In this document: positions 7,971 through 16,069 of the stretch, piece by piece | Numbering within the stretch: position 1 is the first letter of the stretch | Layout: the number at the start of each line of letters is the position of its first letter | NCBI RefSeq assembly: GCF_014280235.1 | Contig: NZ_CP047940.1 | Coordinates: 620,001-684,000 of the forward strand | DNA: 64,000 bases | Origin: Cyanobium sp. NS01 | Lineage (GTDB): Bacteria; Cyanobacteriota; Cyanobacteriia; PCC-6307; Cyanobiaceae | Direction of reading: 5' to 3' | Program-made: the position numbers and the translations under genes | The notes under the pieces: model-generated | The model's input: the letters and a program-made list of their open reading frames with translations, nothing else | Databases searched by the model: none | Told to the model about the DNA's origin: nothing

Positions 7971-10022
7971 ATGGGAGAATCGGCTCGTCCGGCCGCAGGG
8001 GTGGCATTGGCCAGCGTTCAGATTCGGATCGAAGGCCCGGTGCTGCTCCTGATGGGCCCGATCGGTCTGTTCTTCTCGCGCCTCTGGCGGTATCTGCACG
8101 ACTGTGGCGTGCCGGCCTACAAGATTTCCTATCCGCTGCATGAATTCGGATTTCCTCGGCAGGCCAGGATTCCGTTTTCAGGTTCCATGGAGGAATGGCC
8201 AGCATTCCTGCGGGAGGTGATCCAGGACAAGGGGATCCGCCACCTGTTCATGTATGGCGACTTCATTGATCCGCATCGCCTGGCCATTGAAGTGGCCCAT
8301 AGTCTGAACGTTGATGCCTATGTGTTTGAGCTGGGTTACGTCAGGCCGAACTATGTCACTCTGGAGCGTGATCGCGTCAACTGCCGCTCCAATCTCAACC
8401 AGCCGGTGAGCTTCTATGAGGCCCTGCCAGCGGTGGCTCATCTGCCCCAGGCACGCCTGGATCCTGGTTGGCGCTGGCGCAAGATCTGGAAAGCACCCAC
8501 CTTCTTCCAGCACGCCTTCACGCGCTACAGGATCATTGAAGGGGAGCACAAGTTGCAGCCCTCGCCAGCCTTTCTCTGGTGCCAGGTGCGGGGCTCCGTG
8601 CGCTACTGGATGTATCGGCTGCAGGAACGCAAGCTCAAGCACCTGTTGGTCGAAAACCTGTCGTTCTTCCTGGCGATTCTTCAGGTCTCCAGTGACTCCC
8701 AGATCACCACAGGGTCAGGATTCCGCGGCATGCACGATTTCATTGAAACGGTGATCGTGTCATTTGCAGCCCATGCCCATCCCTCAGATCATCTGGCTTT
8801 CAAGCACCATCCCCGCGATCGTGGTTACAACAACTATAAATCACTGATTCACCTGCTGGCCGAGCGGGAAGGTGTCGCTGGCCGGGTTCATTACTTCCAC
8901 GATGGTCCCCTCAGCGCCTTTATTCGAACCTGTCGCGGCGTGGTCACCGTGAACAGCACCGTGGGGCTGCAGTCTCTTTTCCATGCGGCAGCCACCAAAG
9001 TGATGGGGCAGACGTTCTATAACCTGCCGGGCCTGACGGATCAACAGCCATTGGATGGGTTTTGGGCCGCGCCCCAAACCAGCAGTCGGCCTTTGTTTTA
9101 CCGCTTCTACAACCACCTCGTCACCACCACCCAGATCAACGGCAACTTTGATGGTGAATTCCCTTTCCGCGAGACCTTGCCGGTAGCCCTGTCGGCGCGC
9201 TCCAGTCCAGCGCAGCTGGGGCGGGCTCAGGCCACCAGCCTGGGCTGGGTGGTGCCGCTGAGGGTGATCTATCGCCTGTTCTGCTTCGGGGCCATGTATG
9301 TGGCCTATGCCTTGGAGCTGATCGCTCTCACCCTGAGGCTGCGGCGACTGGCCCGACATTTGCTCACCGCGGTCGCCCGCTTCGGCCTGCGCGCCGTGGG
9401 CATCGATGTGATTGTGGACGACAGCCTGTTGCTGCAGGATGATCAGTGCCGACGCATCCATATCTGGAATCACAACAGCCCCTTTGATGTGTTCGCCATC
9501 CAGGGCTATCTGCAGATTCCCGCTGTCACCACCTCCGGGTTGCATCTGAACCGGTTGCTGCCGTTCTTTGATCGTTCCGCCACCAATGCCGGCCATGTGC
9601 TCCTGGATCATCGTCAACCCGATCAGCGACGCAGCACGCTCTGGAAGTCGTCGCAGGTGCTGGAGCGCCACGGCCAGTTGATGATTGCGCCCAACGGTTC
9701 CCTGAAGACGTCGATCCTGCAGCGCGCTTCCGCCAGTGCCTATCTGCTGGCCCGCCGCCATCGGGCCACGGTGGTGCCCTGGTGGTTTGAGTACAGAGGG
9801 CTGGAGGGCATCGAGGCTGGGGCGCTCTACAGACCACTGCGCCTGCTGGCCCAGCGACTCACGGCCCCACGGGTTGTGCTCCACTGTCGCCAGGGTCGTC
9901 CCGAGGATCTCGGCTTGCCGGTTGAGGAGAACCATCGGGAGGGTTTCTCCCGCCGCGTGATGGCGTACTACTCCCAGGATGCGGCCGGCTGGGCTGAGCG
10001 CCATCACCATCGGGCCAGCTGA
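7971..10022 (+). CDS. kpsS: KpsS-type Kdo transferase fused to a PlsC/OlsA-like acyltransferase
   Basis: This 683-residue protein joins two activities. Residues about 15-410 match KpsS, which adds the first Kdo to a lysophosphatidylglycerol acceptor: MGPIGLFF near 28, FKHHPRDRGYNNY near 277 and VNSTVGLQSL at 327-336. A hydrophobic stretch around 425-460 links to residues 465-683, which look like a lysophospholipid acyltransferase: HX4D at His501-Asp506 (NHNSPFD) and a motif-III-like APNGSLKTS at 573-581, where the usual Glu of PEG is Asn. Ordinary KpsS ends near residue 400. The ATG at 7971 is preferred; a GTG at 8001 is an alternative. The frame stays open upstream but overlaps kpsC antisense. 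The fabF stop abuts this stop convergently. Confidence 0.82.
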   Translation: MGESARPAAGVALASVQIRIEGPVLLLMGPIGLFFSRLWRYLHDCGVPAYKISYPLHEFGFPRQARIPFSGSMEEWPAFLREVIQDKGIRHLFMYGDFIDPHRLAIEVAHSLNVDAYVFELGYVRPNYVTLERDRVNCRSNLNQPVSFYEALPAVAHLPQARLDPGWRWRKIWKAPTFFQHAFTRYRIIEGEHKLQPSPAFLWCQVRGSVRYWMYRLQERKLKHLLVENLSFFLAILQVSSDSQITTGSGFRGMHDFIETVIVSFAAHAHPSDHLAFKHHPRDRGYNNYKSLIHLLAEREGVAGRVHYFHDGPLSAFIRTCRGVVTVNSTVGLQSLFHAAATKVMGQTFYNLPGLTDQQPLDGFWAAPQTSSRPLFYRFYNHLVTTTQINGNFDGEFPFRETLPVALSARSSPAQLGRAQATSLGWVVPLRVIYRLFCFGAMYVAYALELIALTLRLRRLARHLLTAVARFGLRAVGIDVIVDDSLLLQDDQCRRIHIWNHNSPFDVFAIQGYLQIPAVTTSGLHLNRLLPFFDRSATNAGHVLLDHRQPDQRRSTLWKSSQVLERHGQLMIAPNGSLKTSILQRASASAYLLARRHRATVVPWWFEYRGLEGIEAGALYRPLRLLAQRLTAPRVVLHCRQGRPEDLGLPVEENHREGFSRRVMAYYSQDAAGWAERHHHRAS

Positions 10023-11273
10023 TCAGGCCCCCTGCAGCACCAGGGAAATGTTGTGCCCACCAAAGCCAAACGCATTTTTGAGCACATAGCGTTGCTGAAC
10101 CGGCTGGGTGAGCCGGGTGGGTTTCCCCTTGACCAGGTGGAGCTGAACGGCGGGATCCTGGGGCTGACTGTTGGCGCTCACAGGAACCTGCCCGCTGGCC
10201 AGGGACCTGATGGCCATGATGGTTTCCACCGCGCCGGCCCCGCCGAGCATGTGGCCGAACTGTCCTTTCGGTGCCGTCACCGCTAGGGCCGCGTTGGCTT
10301 CTCCCAGAAGCCCACCGATCGCCTGGGCTTCCGCCAGATCACCCATGGCGGTACCCGTGGCATGGGCCTGGATGAAACTCAGATCGGCCACGGCCAGACC
10401 GCTGCGCTGCAGGGCCTGCTGCATGGCTGCCCGGGCCTGGGCGCCATGGGGTTCGGGCGACACCATGTGATGGGCATCGGCGGTGCTTCCCGCATCCAGG
10501 AGGTACGCCTCACAGCGGGCGCCGCGGGCGTTGGCATCGGCCTCGCGCTCCAGAACCAGAATGCCGGCCCCCTCAGCGATCACGAAGCCATCCCGATCCA
10601 GGCCATAGGGGCTGGAGGCCAGCTCCGGAGTGCGGTTCCGGGTGGAGAGGGCGCGCATGGCACTGAAGCCCGCCAGGCCCAGTTGGTTCACGGGGGCCTC
10701 CGACCCCCCCGCCACCACCACATCGGCGCGGTCATCGCGCAACAGCATCAGGGCCCAGAGCAGGGCTTCGGCGGAGGAAGCACAGGCCGAAACGGGAGTG
10801 TGGGCGCCGCCGTGGGCACCGAGGGCAATGCTGATCTGCCCTGCCCCCGCATTGGGAATCAGCATCGGCACCGTCACCGGATTCACCCGCGAGGGGCCCC
10901 GTTCCAGCAGGATCCGGTACTGCTGTCCCATGGTCTCCAGACCGCCGATGCCGCAGCCCACCACCACAGCAACCCGGGGCTCGGGCAGCCCACCAGGAGC
11001 GTCGAGGCCCGCCCCCTGCCAGGCCTCCCTGGCCGCGAGCAAGGCCAACTGGGAGCAGCGATCAAGGCGGCGCCTGAGCAGGGCTTCCAACTGGGCCGTG
11101 GGCTCATTTGGCACGACCCCCGCCAGCCGGGATGGGAGAGCCTGGGCCCAGTCATCCAGTAAGGGACTGATCCCCGAGCGACCCCCTAGGTAGGCCTGCC
11201 AGCCGCTCTCCACCCCGATACCCAGGGGAGAGAGGGCTCCCATGCCCGTGATGGCGATCCTCTCCTTGGCCAC
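10023..11273 (-). CDS. fabF: Beta-ketoacyl-ACP synthase II-type condensing enzyme
   Basis: A 416-residue KAS-II enzyme that condenses malonyl-ACP with acyl-ACP in chain elongation. The catalytic triad is visible: Cys164 (SACASS), His304 (AHATGT) and His341 (FGHMLGG). It begins AITGMGALSPLG, and the Gly-rich C-terminus FGFGGHN is intact. The neighbours are an ACP gene upstream on the same strand and the acyltransferase fusion downstream, not the acpP/tktA context usual for the housekeeping picocyanobacterial fabF. I therefore infer a dedicated paralogue serving the capsule lipid. I cannot exclude that it is the only copy in the genome. Confidence 0.9.
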   Translation of the reverse strand: MAKERIAITGMGALSPLGIGVESGWQAYLGGRSGISPLLDDWAQALPSRLAGVVPNEPTAQLEALLRRRLDRCSQLALLAAREAWQGAGLDAPGGLPEPRVAVVVGCGIGGLETMGQQYRILLERGPSRVNPVTVPMLIPNAGAGQISIALGAHGGAHTPVSACASSAEALLWALMLLRDDRADVVVAGGSEAPVNQLGLAGFSAMRALSTRNRTPELASSPYGLDRDGFVIAEGAGILVLEREADANARGARCEAYLLDAGSTADAHHMVSPEPHGAQARAAMQQALQRSGLAVADLSFIQAHATGTAMGDLAEAQAIGGLLGEANAALAVTAPKGQFGHMLGGAGAVETIMAIRSLASGQVPVSANSQPQDPAVQLHLVKGKPTRLTQPVQQRYVLKNAFGFGGHNISLVLQGA

Positions 11274-11374
11274 GGCTGGTTTGAGCGCTCTGCGCGAAGC
11301 ATGGCCAAACCTACGCGGCGGGGCCTACGGCGTTACAGTCGCTGATCAGACACCGTTGATTGGCTGCGGAACTC

Positions 11375-11722
11375 TCACCGTGTGGTGGGCTGGGTCAGGG
11401 TCCCGGTTCGGGACGTGACGTAATCAACGATATCGCGTACGGTTTTGAAAGTGAGAAGATCCTTTTCCTCTATCTTGATGCCCAACGTTTCGTCGGCTTC
11501 GATCAAAATCTCGTAGAAACCAAGCGAATCAACCCCTACATCATCAATGATGAGGGAATCGAGCTCAATGCCCTCGGGATCGGCACCGGCGATGCGCGCC
11601 AGAATGTCTTTCAGGCCAGCCAGGATCTCAGCCTCGGTGAGAGGAAAACTTGCCTTGGATTGCAGGTGGCCTTCGGAGGGCGGCAGTCCTTCGTTGGATT
11701 CGGGGGTGACTGAATCTGTCAA
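11375..11722 (-). CDS. Acyl carrier protein-like protein
   Basis: A short acidic protein whose core has the phosphopantetheine attachment segment DDVGVDSLGFYE, then EADETLGIKIEEKDLLTF and the helix TVRDIVDYV, as in ACPs. The attachment Ser is in DSL. There is no ATG or GTG in frame: the possible starts are TTG at 11722 (115 residues) and TTG at 11761 (128 residues). The 25-40 residues before the ACP fold (up to SFPLTEAEIL) are longer than in housekeeping ACP (about 80 residues). It lies 101 bases upstream of fabF and 22-61 bases after the GNAT gene, on the same strand. Confidence 0.85.
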   Translation of the reverse strand: MTDSVTPESNEGLPPSEGHLQSKASFPLTEAEILAGLKDILARIAGADPEGIELDSLIIDDVGVDSLGFYEILIEADETLGIKIEEKDLLTFKTVRDIVDYVTSRTGTLTQPTTR

Positions 11723-11783
11723 GAGTTTGTGACTATGACGAGCTGGGGAGGAGCCGATCAAGTGTGCTGGATGCAGTATTTTA

Positions 11784-12758
11784 TCACTGACTCAAGGGTT
11801 GGCCAGCTGGGGCTGCATCGCTGGAGTCAGCTCCAGAAGGTCCGCGGAACCAGGGAAACTGCCGGTACACAGCCGTGTGGGCAAAGCCCACGAAATGCTG
11901 CAGCCGGCGCCGGGGGACCTTGGTGAGGTCGGCAGTCATCAAAATCTCCGTGATCTGGTTAAAGTCTTTGGCAACAGAAATATCATGGGTCTTAGCTCCC
12001 ATGAGGTTGATGTATTGCCGTAACAACACCGGCAGCTTGAAGCTCTCCAGCTCCTTCTGGGTTTCGCCTTCCAGCTTCTGAATCGATGGGCAGCTGCCGC
12101 CTGCATGACGTTCATCGCCACGGAATCCCCTTGGATAGCGGGCTGGAGGGAGGTCAGTGTTGTCGTCCCTGAACGGAGGCAGCATCAGGGAACGGAGGAA
12201 ATAATCGTTAACACTGCCTGGATATTGAAAGTGGTTGTAAGAGACTAATCCGTAAACCGCTGTGTAGCCTGAAGCAGTAGCTGCTTGAAGACCTCCCCGG
12301 AACAGGGTCATCAATGACGCCGGTTGCCGCTGGAATGCTGGTGAAATCGCAACTCTGCCGATTTCGAGATGGCTGCCGCGGGTGATCAGATAGTTCTTGA
12401 TCCCTGGGTAGACATGCTCAAGGTATGACGTCGCCGAGCTGTGGGTCAGGCTGCTGCTGCTGGGGGCTGATGAGAGGGTCTGGGCTGGAACGAACTGCAG
12501 ACGAGCTGTTCCGGCAAGGGCAAATGTGGCATCGTCAACCAGGATAAAATGATCGTAAAATGGATCTCTACCATCCAGATCTTTGTTGTTTCCAGAGCCA
12601 GAAAGCTTCTGCCTGTAGGTTAGCTCTCGAAGCAGGCCAACTTCATCTGAAAAGTTTTCAAAAGTATTTCCCGGAATTAGGAAAAGCGTTAATCCGTAGT
12701 TGGAAAAGAAATAAAATGGCTTGATGTCGTCAATCAGTGCACGGCTCAGGGGGATCAT
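11784..12758 (-). CDS. GNAT-fold N-acyltransferase (OlsB / N-acyl amino acid synthase-like)
   Basis: A 324-residue protein with a GNAT core: ELTYRQKL, then FILVDDATFALAGTARLQF as strands 2-4, then HLEIGRVAISPAFQRQP and SGYTAVYGLVSYNHFQ. The E-I-G-R-V segment followed by the acyl-donor loop resembles OlsB (ornithine N-acyltransferase) and exosortase-associated acyltransferases, which use acyl-ACP. A separate ACP and a KAS enzyme lie directly downstream, which fits an acyl-ACP donor. The ATG at 12758 is chosen because the 23 residues before it are His/Arg-rich and unlike the fold; a longer frame starts at 12827. The exact acceptor amino compound is unknown. Confidence 0.65.
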   Translation of the reverse strand: MIPLSRALIDDIKPFYFFSNYGLTLFLIPGNTFENFSDEVGLLRELTYRQKLSGSGNNKDLDGRDPFYDHFILVDDATFALAGTARLQFVPAQTLSSAPSSSSLTHSSATSYLEHVYPGIKNYLITRGSHLEIGRVAISPAFQRQPASLMTLFRGGLQAATASGYTAVYGLVSYNHFQYPGSVNDYFLRSLMLPPFRDDNTDLPPARYPRGFRGDERHAGGSCPSIQKLEGETQKELESFKLPVLLRQYINLMGAKTHDISVAKDFNQITEILMTADLTKVPRRRLQHFVGFAHTAVYRQFPWFRGPSGADSSDAAPAGQPLSQ

Positions 12759-12915
12759 CGGTCGCTGGGGCTGAGCGCGGTGGAAGTCGTGGAGCCCATG
12801 AAACCACCTGGGGTGACCCCGAACCAAGGCCCAGGGCTTGGGGGCACCAGAGCCCTGCCGGTTGTGAGGCTGTCACCTGGATCAGGCCAGACTCTGCCCT
12901 TACACTGAGCGCCCA
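12759..12915. promoter_or_regulatory. Divergent intergenic region between the GNAT gene and the Wza-like gene
   Basis: This 157-base spacer separates two divergent genes of the surface-polysaccharide block and must hold both promoters. I see no clear -35/-10 pair or recognisable operator in it. Confidence 0.4.
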
Positions 12916-14286
12916 ATGCTGAACCGCCTGAAGCGGCTGGAGATCAGCGTGTCTGTCGAGGTTTCGATGCTGCCCTCCATCCGTGTTCATTTGACGGCCG
13001 CCGTGCAGGCTCCGCTGCGGATCGGGGCTGCAGGACTGCTGCTCGCCAGCCCAGGCCTGATGGTTCCGGGCAACCCCGCTCAAGCAGGCCAGCAGCAGCT
13101 GGCAGGCCGGCTGCGCCCCACAGCCACCCAGGAGGCTTCAGGTCCTTGGTTGGCCCAGCGTCAGGCTTACCCGATGTCCGGGGATCCCCTTTCCCCCCAG
13201 GCAGCCACTCCCGTTCAAAGCCGCATCCTGTCCGAACCAGCGGCGCAGCCGCCGCGCGCCACCCAGCAGGCCCGCCGGGCCATCTTCAGCCCTGAGACCA
13301 GCAATTTCCGCTATCGCCTGGCCCCTGGGGATCGGGTGCGGATTTCGGTGTTCAAGGTGGAGGGTTATGGCGCCGAAACTGAAGTTCTCAGTGATGGCAC
13401 GGTGAACCTGCCTCGGATCGGGTCTGTGAATGTGTGGGGCTTGACCCTAGATGAATCCAACCAGCGCATCACAAGTCTCTACTCCACGATCCTGCGTCGA
13501 CCCCTGGTCTACATCGACCTGATCGCGCCCAGGCCGGTGCGGGTGTCGTTGGTGGGTCAGCTGGAGCGGCCAGGCTTTTATACCCTCAGCCGTGATCCAT
13601 CGACGTCAACGTTGCGAGCGGCAGGCCCCGGTGTGGAGGGCACGGTGGTGGCAACCTCTGGTTGGCCCACCATGGTGGATGCGATCCAGCGGGCAGGCGG
13701 CATCACGGCCATGGGGGATCTCTCCAATCTGGTGCTTGTGCGCCAGGGCAATGTTCCTGGAGAGGCGCCGCGTGAATATCACTTCGACTATCTCAGCGTC
13801 CTGATGAACAATGTACAGGTGGTTAATCCCCTGATTAATGACGGTGACATGATCAGGGTCGGCAAGTTGGAAGGCGCTCGATCCAATGAAGCCTTGATTG
13901 CTACTGGTGCTTCCAACTTCGCTCCCGACGCCATCTCGGTGAATGTCGTTGGTGAAGTAGAGGTTCCTGGTATCAAGCAGGTGAAGTCAAATAGCCCCCT
14001 GACCAATGCGGTGATGGCCGCCGGCGGTCTTGATCCACAGCGCGCCAGGGTCTCCAACGTCCGCCTGCTGCGGTTGGAGGCCGATGGTTCGATCCTTTCC
14101 CAGGAGGTGGCCTTTGACCCTTCAGCCGAACTGGGTTCGGAGGCCAATCCCCCCCTGCGGAATGGTGATGTGATCGTGGTGTCCCGTAACAACTGGACCC
14201 GTTTCAATGACACTCTGTCGCAAGCGGTGGCGCCCCTCGGTCCCCTGTTGAATGCCGCCTCGCTTTACAACATTCTGACTCGCTGA
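12916..14286 (+). CDS. Polysaccharide export protein, Wza/KpsD-like, with SLBB repeats
   Basis: A 456-residue protein. After a long N-terminal region with a hydrophobic segment and a likely cleavage site (NPAQAG near residue 57), a Poly_export domain starts near residue 130 (YRLAPGDRVRISVFKVEGY) and is followed by SLBB-type beta-grasp repeats (SLVGQLERPGFYTL and VNVVGEVEVPGI). This family forms the outer-membrane/periplasmic channel for capsule or exopolysaccharide. It is divergent from the GNAT gene and closes the surface-polysaccharide block. No lipobox Cys is obvious near the N-terminus. Later starts such as the ATG at 12967 are possible. Confidence 0.87.
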   Translation: MLNRLKRLEISVSVEVSMLPSIRVHLTAAVQAPLRIGAAGLLLASPGLMVPGNPAQAGQQQLAGRLRPTATQEASGPWLAQRQAYPMSGDPLSPQAATPVQSRILSEPAAQPPRATQQARRAIFSPETSNFRYRLAPGDRVRISVFKVEGYGAETEVLSDGTVNLPRIGSVNVWGLTLDESNQRITSLYSTILRRPLVYIDLIAPRPVRVSLVGQLERPGFYTLSRDPSTSTLRAAGPGVEGTVVATSGWPTMVDAIQRAGGITAMGDLSNLVLVRQGNVPGEAPREYHFDYLSVLMNNVQVVNPLINDGDMIRVGKLEGARSNEALIATGASNFAPDAISVNVVGEVEVPGIKQVKSNSPLTNAVMAAGGLDPQRARVSNVRLLRLEADGSILSQEVAFDPSAELGSEANPPLRNGDVIVVSRNNWTRFNDTLSQAVAPLGPLLNAASLYNILTR

Positions 14287-14312
14287 GGCGTAGTGTTGAA
14301 TGCTGGGATCGC

Positions 14313-15608
14313 TCAGATCCCCAGCCGCTGCCAGATCACATTCAGATTCCCCCGGTGCAGTTCCGTGGAGAAACAGTCCGCCAAAGCCTCTGCCTTCAGG
14401 AGCTCTGTGACCGCCGGGTCGCCTTCGAGGTTGTGTCGGAAGTTACCGGTTTCGCAATTCCAGGCTGCGTGGGCATGAGTCTGAACAATGTGGTAGGCCT
14501 CTTCGCGGCTGAGACCCGATTCCACTAAGGCAAGCAACACACGCTGACTGAACACAACGCCGCCATAGATGTTCATGTTGCGGGTCATGTTTTCGGGGTA
14601 GATCCCCAGACCCCCTACCACCTCAGTCATCTCCCTCAGCATGAACTGCAGGGTGGCTGAACAATCGGGCAACATCATGCGCTCTACCGAGCTGTGGCTG
14701 ATGTCGCGTTCATGCCAGAGGGCGCAGTTTTCCAGGGCCGCCACGGTGTAGCTGCGCAGCACCCTGGCCAGACCGCTGATCCGTTCGCTGCGGATTGGAT
14801 TGCGCTTGTGGGGCATGGCCGAGCTGCCCTTCTGGCCCTTGGCGAAGTTCTCTTCCACCTCCAGCACGTCAGTGCGCTGCAGATTGCGGATCTCGGTGGA
14901 GAAGCGCTCCAGTGCGGTTCCCACCAGGGCCAGGGTCTGAACGTATTCCGCATGGCGATCGCGGGCGATCACCTGGGTGCTGGCCGTGTCCGGCACCAGG
15001 CCCAACTGCCTGCAGGCGATGGCCTCCACCTCAGGGTCGGTGTTGGCGTAGGTGCCCATGGCGCCACTGATCTGACCCACGCTCACCACCTGCTCGAGCC
15101 GCTCGAGCCGCTCCTGGTTGCGCAGCGTCTCGGCCAGCCAGCCGGCCACCTTGAAGCCGAAGGTGATCGGTTCGCCGTGAATCGCATGGGAGCGGCCGAT
15201 CATCACCGTGTCCTTGTGCTGTCGGGCCAGGTTGCGCAGCGCCTTGGCCAGCTGATCCAGTTCCTGGCGCAGCACCTGCACGGAGGCCTTCATCTGCAGC
15301 GCCAGGCCCGTGTCGAGCACGTCGGAGCTGGTCATGCCCACGTGGATGTAGCGCCCCGCATCGCCCACGTGTTCATTCAGATTGGTGAGGAAGGCGATCA
15401 CGTCATGGCGTACCTCGGCCTCGATGCTGAGGATCCGCTCCACGCTGAAGCTGGCCTTGTCCCTGATCTGGGCCAGAGCCTCGGCGGGCACCCGACCCAG
15501 CTCGCTATTGGCGGCTGTGGCGGCGATTTCCACGTCAAGCCAGCTCTGGAACTTGGCCTGCTCGCTCCAGATGGCGCCCATCTCAGGCAGGGTGTAACGC
15601 TCGATCAA
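14313..15608 (-). CDS. purB: Adenylosuccinate lyase
   Basis: A 431-residue protein that removes fumarate from SAICAR and from adenylosuccinate in purine synthesis. The fumarase-superfamily signature GSSAMPHKRNP is present, as are HVGMTSSDVLDT and GRSHAIHGEPI. The family begins at IERYTLPEMG, which places the start at the TTG at 15608 and gives the usual length of 431. The open frame continues upstream to 15779, but the added residues are not family-like. It is convergent with the Wza-like gene. Confidence 0.95.
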   Translation of the reverse strand: MIERYTLPEMGAIWSEQAKFQSWLDVEIAATAANSELGRVPAEALAQIRDKASFSVERILSIEAEVRHDVIAFLTNLNEHVGDAGRYIHVGMTSSDVLDTGLALQMKASVQVLRQELDQLAKALRNLARQHKDTVMIGRSHAIHGEPITFGFKVAGWLAETLRNQERLERLEQVVSVGQISGAMGTYANTDPEVEAIACRQLGLVPDTASTQVIARDRHAEYVQTLALVGTALERFSTEIRNLQRTDVLEVEENFAKGQKGSSAMPHKRNPIRSERISGLARVLRSYTVAALENCALWHERDISHSSVERMMLPDCSATLQFMLREMTEVVGGLGIYPENMTRNMNIYGGVVFSQRVLLALVESGLSREEAYHIVQTHAHAAWNCETGNFRHNLEGDPAVTELLKAEALADCFSTELHRGNLNVIWQRLGI

Positions 15609-15693
15609 GGCCCAGCGGGTGGGAACGGCCCATCCAATGTATGGGTCGGTATGGATGGGGCCGTCCAGGACGCGGCTGTAAGGCCCACCGGGA

Positions 15694-15942
15694 TCAGGCC
15701 AGGCCCCTGAGCTGACGGTGGGCCACCTCCCACTGCACCATCGCCCCCCAGCTCTGTTGGCGTACCCAGCAGCGCCCACCCCGGCACTGGATCAGCTGGA
15801 AGGGGGGGAGGTCGGGGGGCTGGTTGCGCAGCGTGACAAAGCTGCCAGGGCTCAGGGCCTCGATGAGCTGGGCCGACTGACGGTGGCGTTCCAGGTCGGC
15901 CACCTGGGCTGTGGGTGGAATGCTGGCTGCGCTGGACTGCAT
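15694..15942 (-). CDS. Small conserved cyanobacterial protein of unknown function
   Basis: An 82-residue protein. The N-terminal helix is charged (ADLERHRQSAQLIEAL), followed by a compact beta-rich half (SFVTLRNQ, FQLIQCRGGRCWVRQQSWG). Two Cys in CRGGRC could bind metal or form a disulfide. It lies 85 bases upstream of purB on the same strand. Similar short proteins with this C-terminal pattern occur in picocyanobacteria as far as I recall. No function can be assigned. Confidence 0.65.
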   Translation of the reverse strand: MQSSAASIPPTAQVADLERHRQSAQLIEALSPGSFVTLRNQPPDLPPFQLIQCRGGRCWVRQQSWGAMVQWEVAHRQLRGLA

Positions 15943-16069
15943 ACTGCCGCTCAGGGGCTGGGGCCATCTTCAGGCGGCTGCGGGCGCCGCCGTGGACAAT
16001 CCACGCAATCTGTTCGGTTTGCCTTGTGGTTTGATCAGGGAACGGCAACACCTGTCCGCTCCCGCAGTC

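Noticed and set aside
1-14286. Mobile element or genomic island borders around the polysaccharide block
   Set aside because: No integrase, transposase, tRNA or direct repeat is visible at the right-hand edge, and the left edge is outside the window.
14300-14335. Possible bidirectional terminator between the Wza-like gene and purB
   Set aside because: The GCTGGG/CCCAGC pairing is short, includes the purB stop region, and no T-run is present on either strand.
15090-15116. Short direct repeat in purB (GCTCGAGCC units)
   Set aside because: It encodes an ordinary repeated Glu-Arg-Leu segment of the PurB helix and needs no other explanation.
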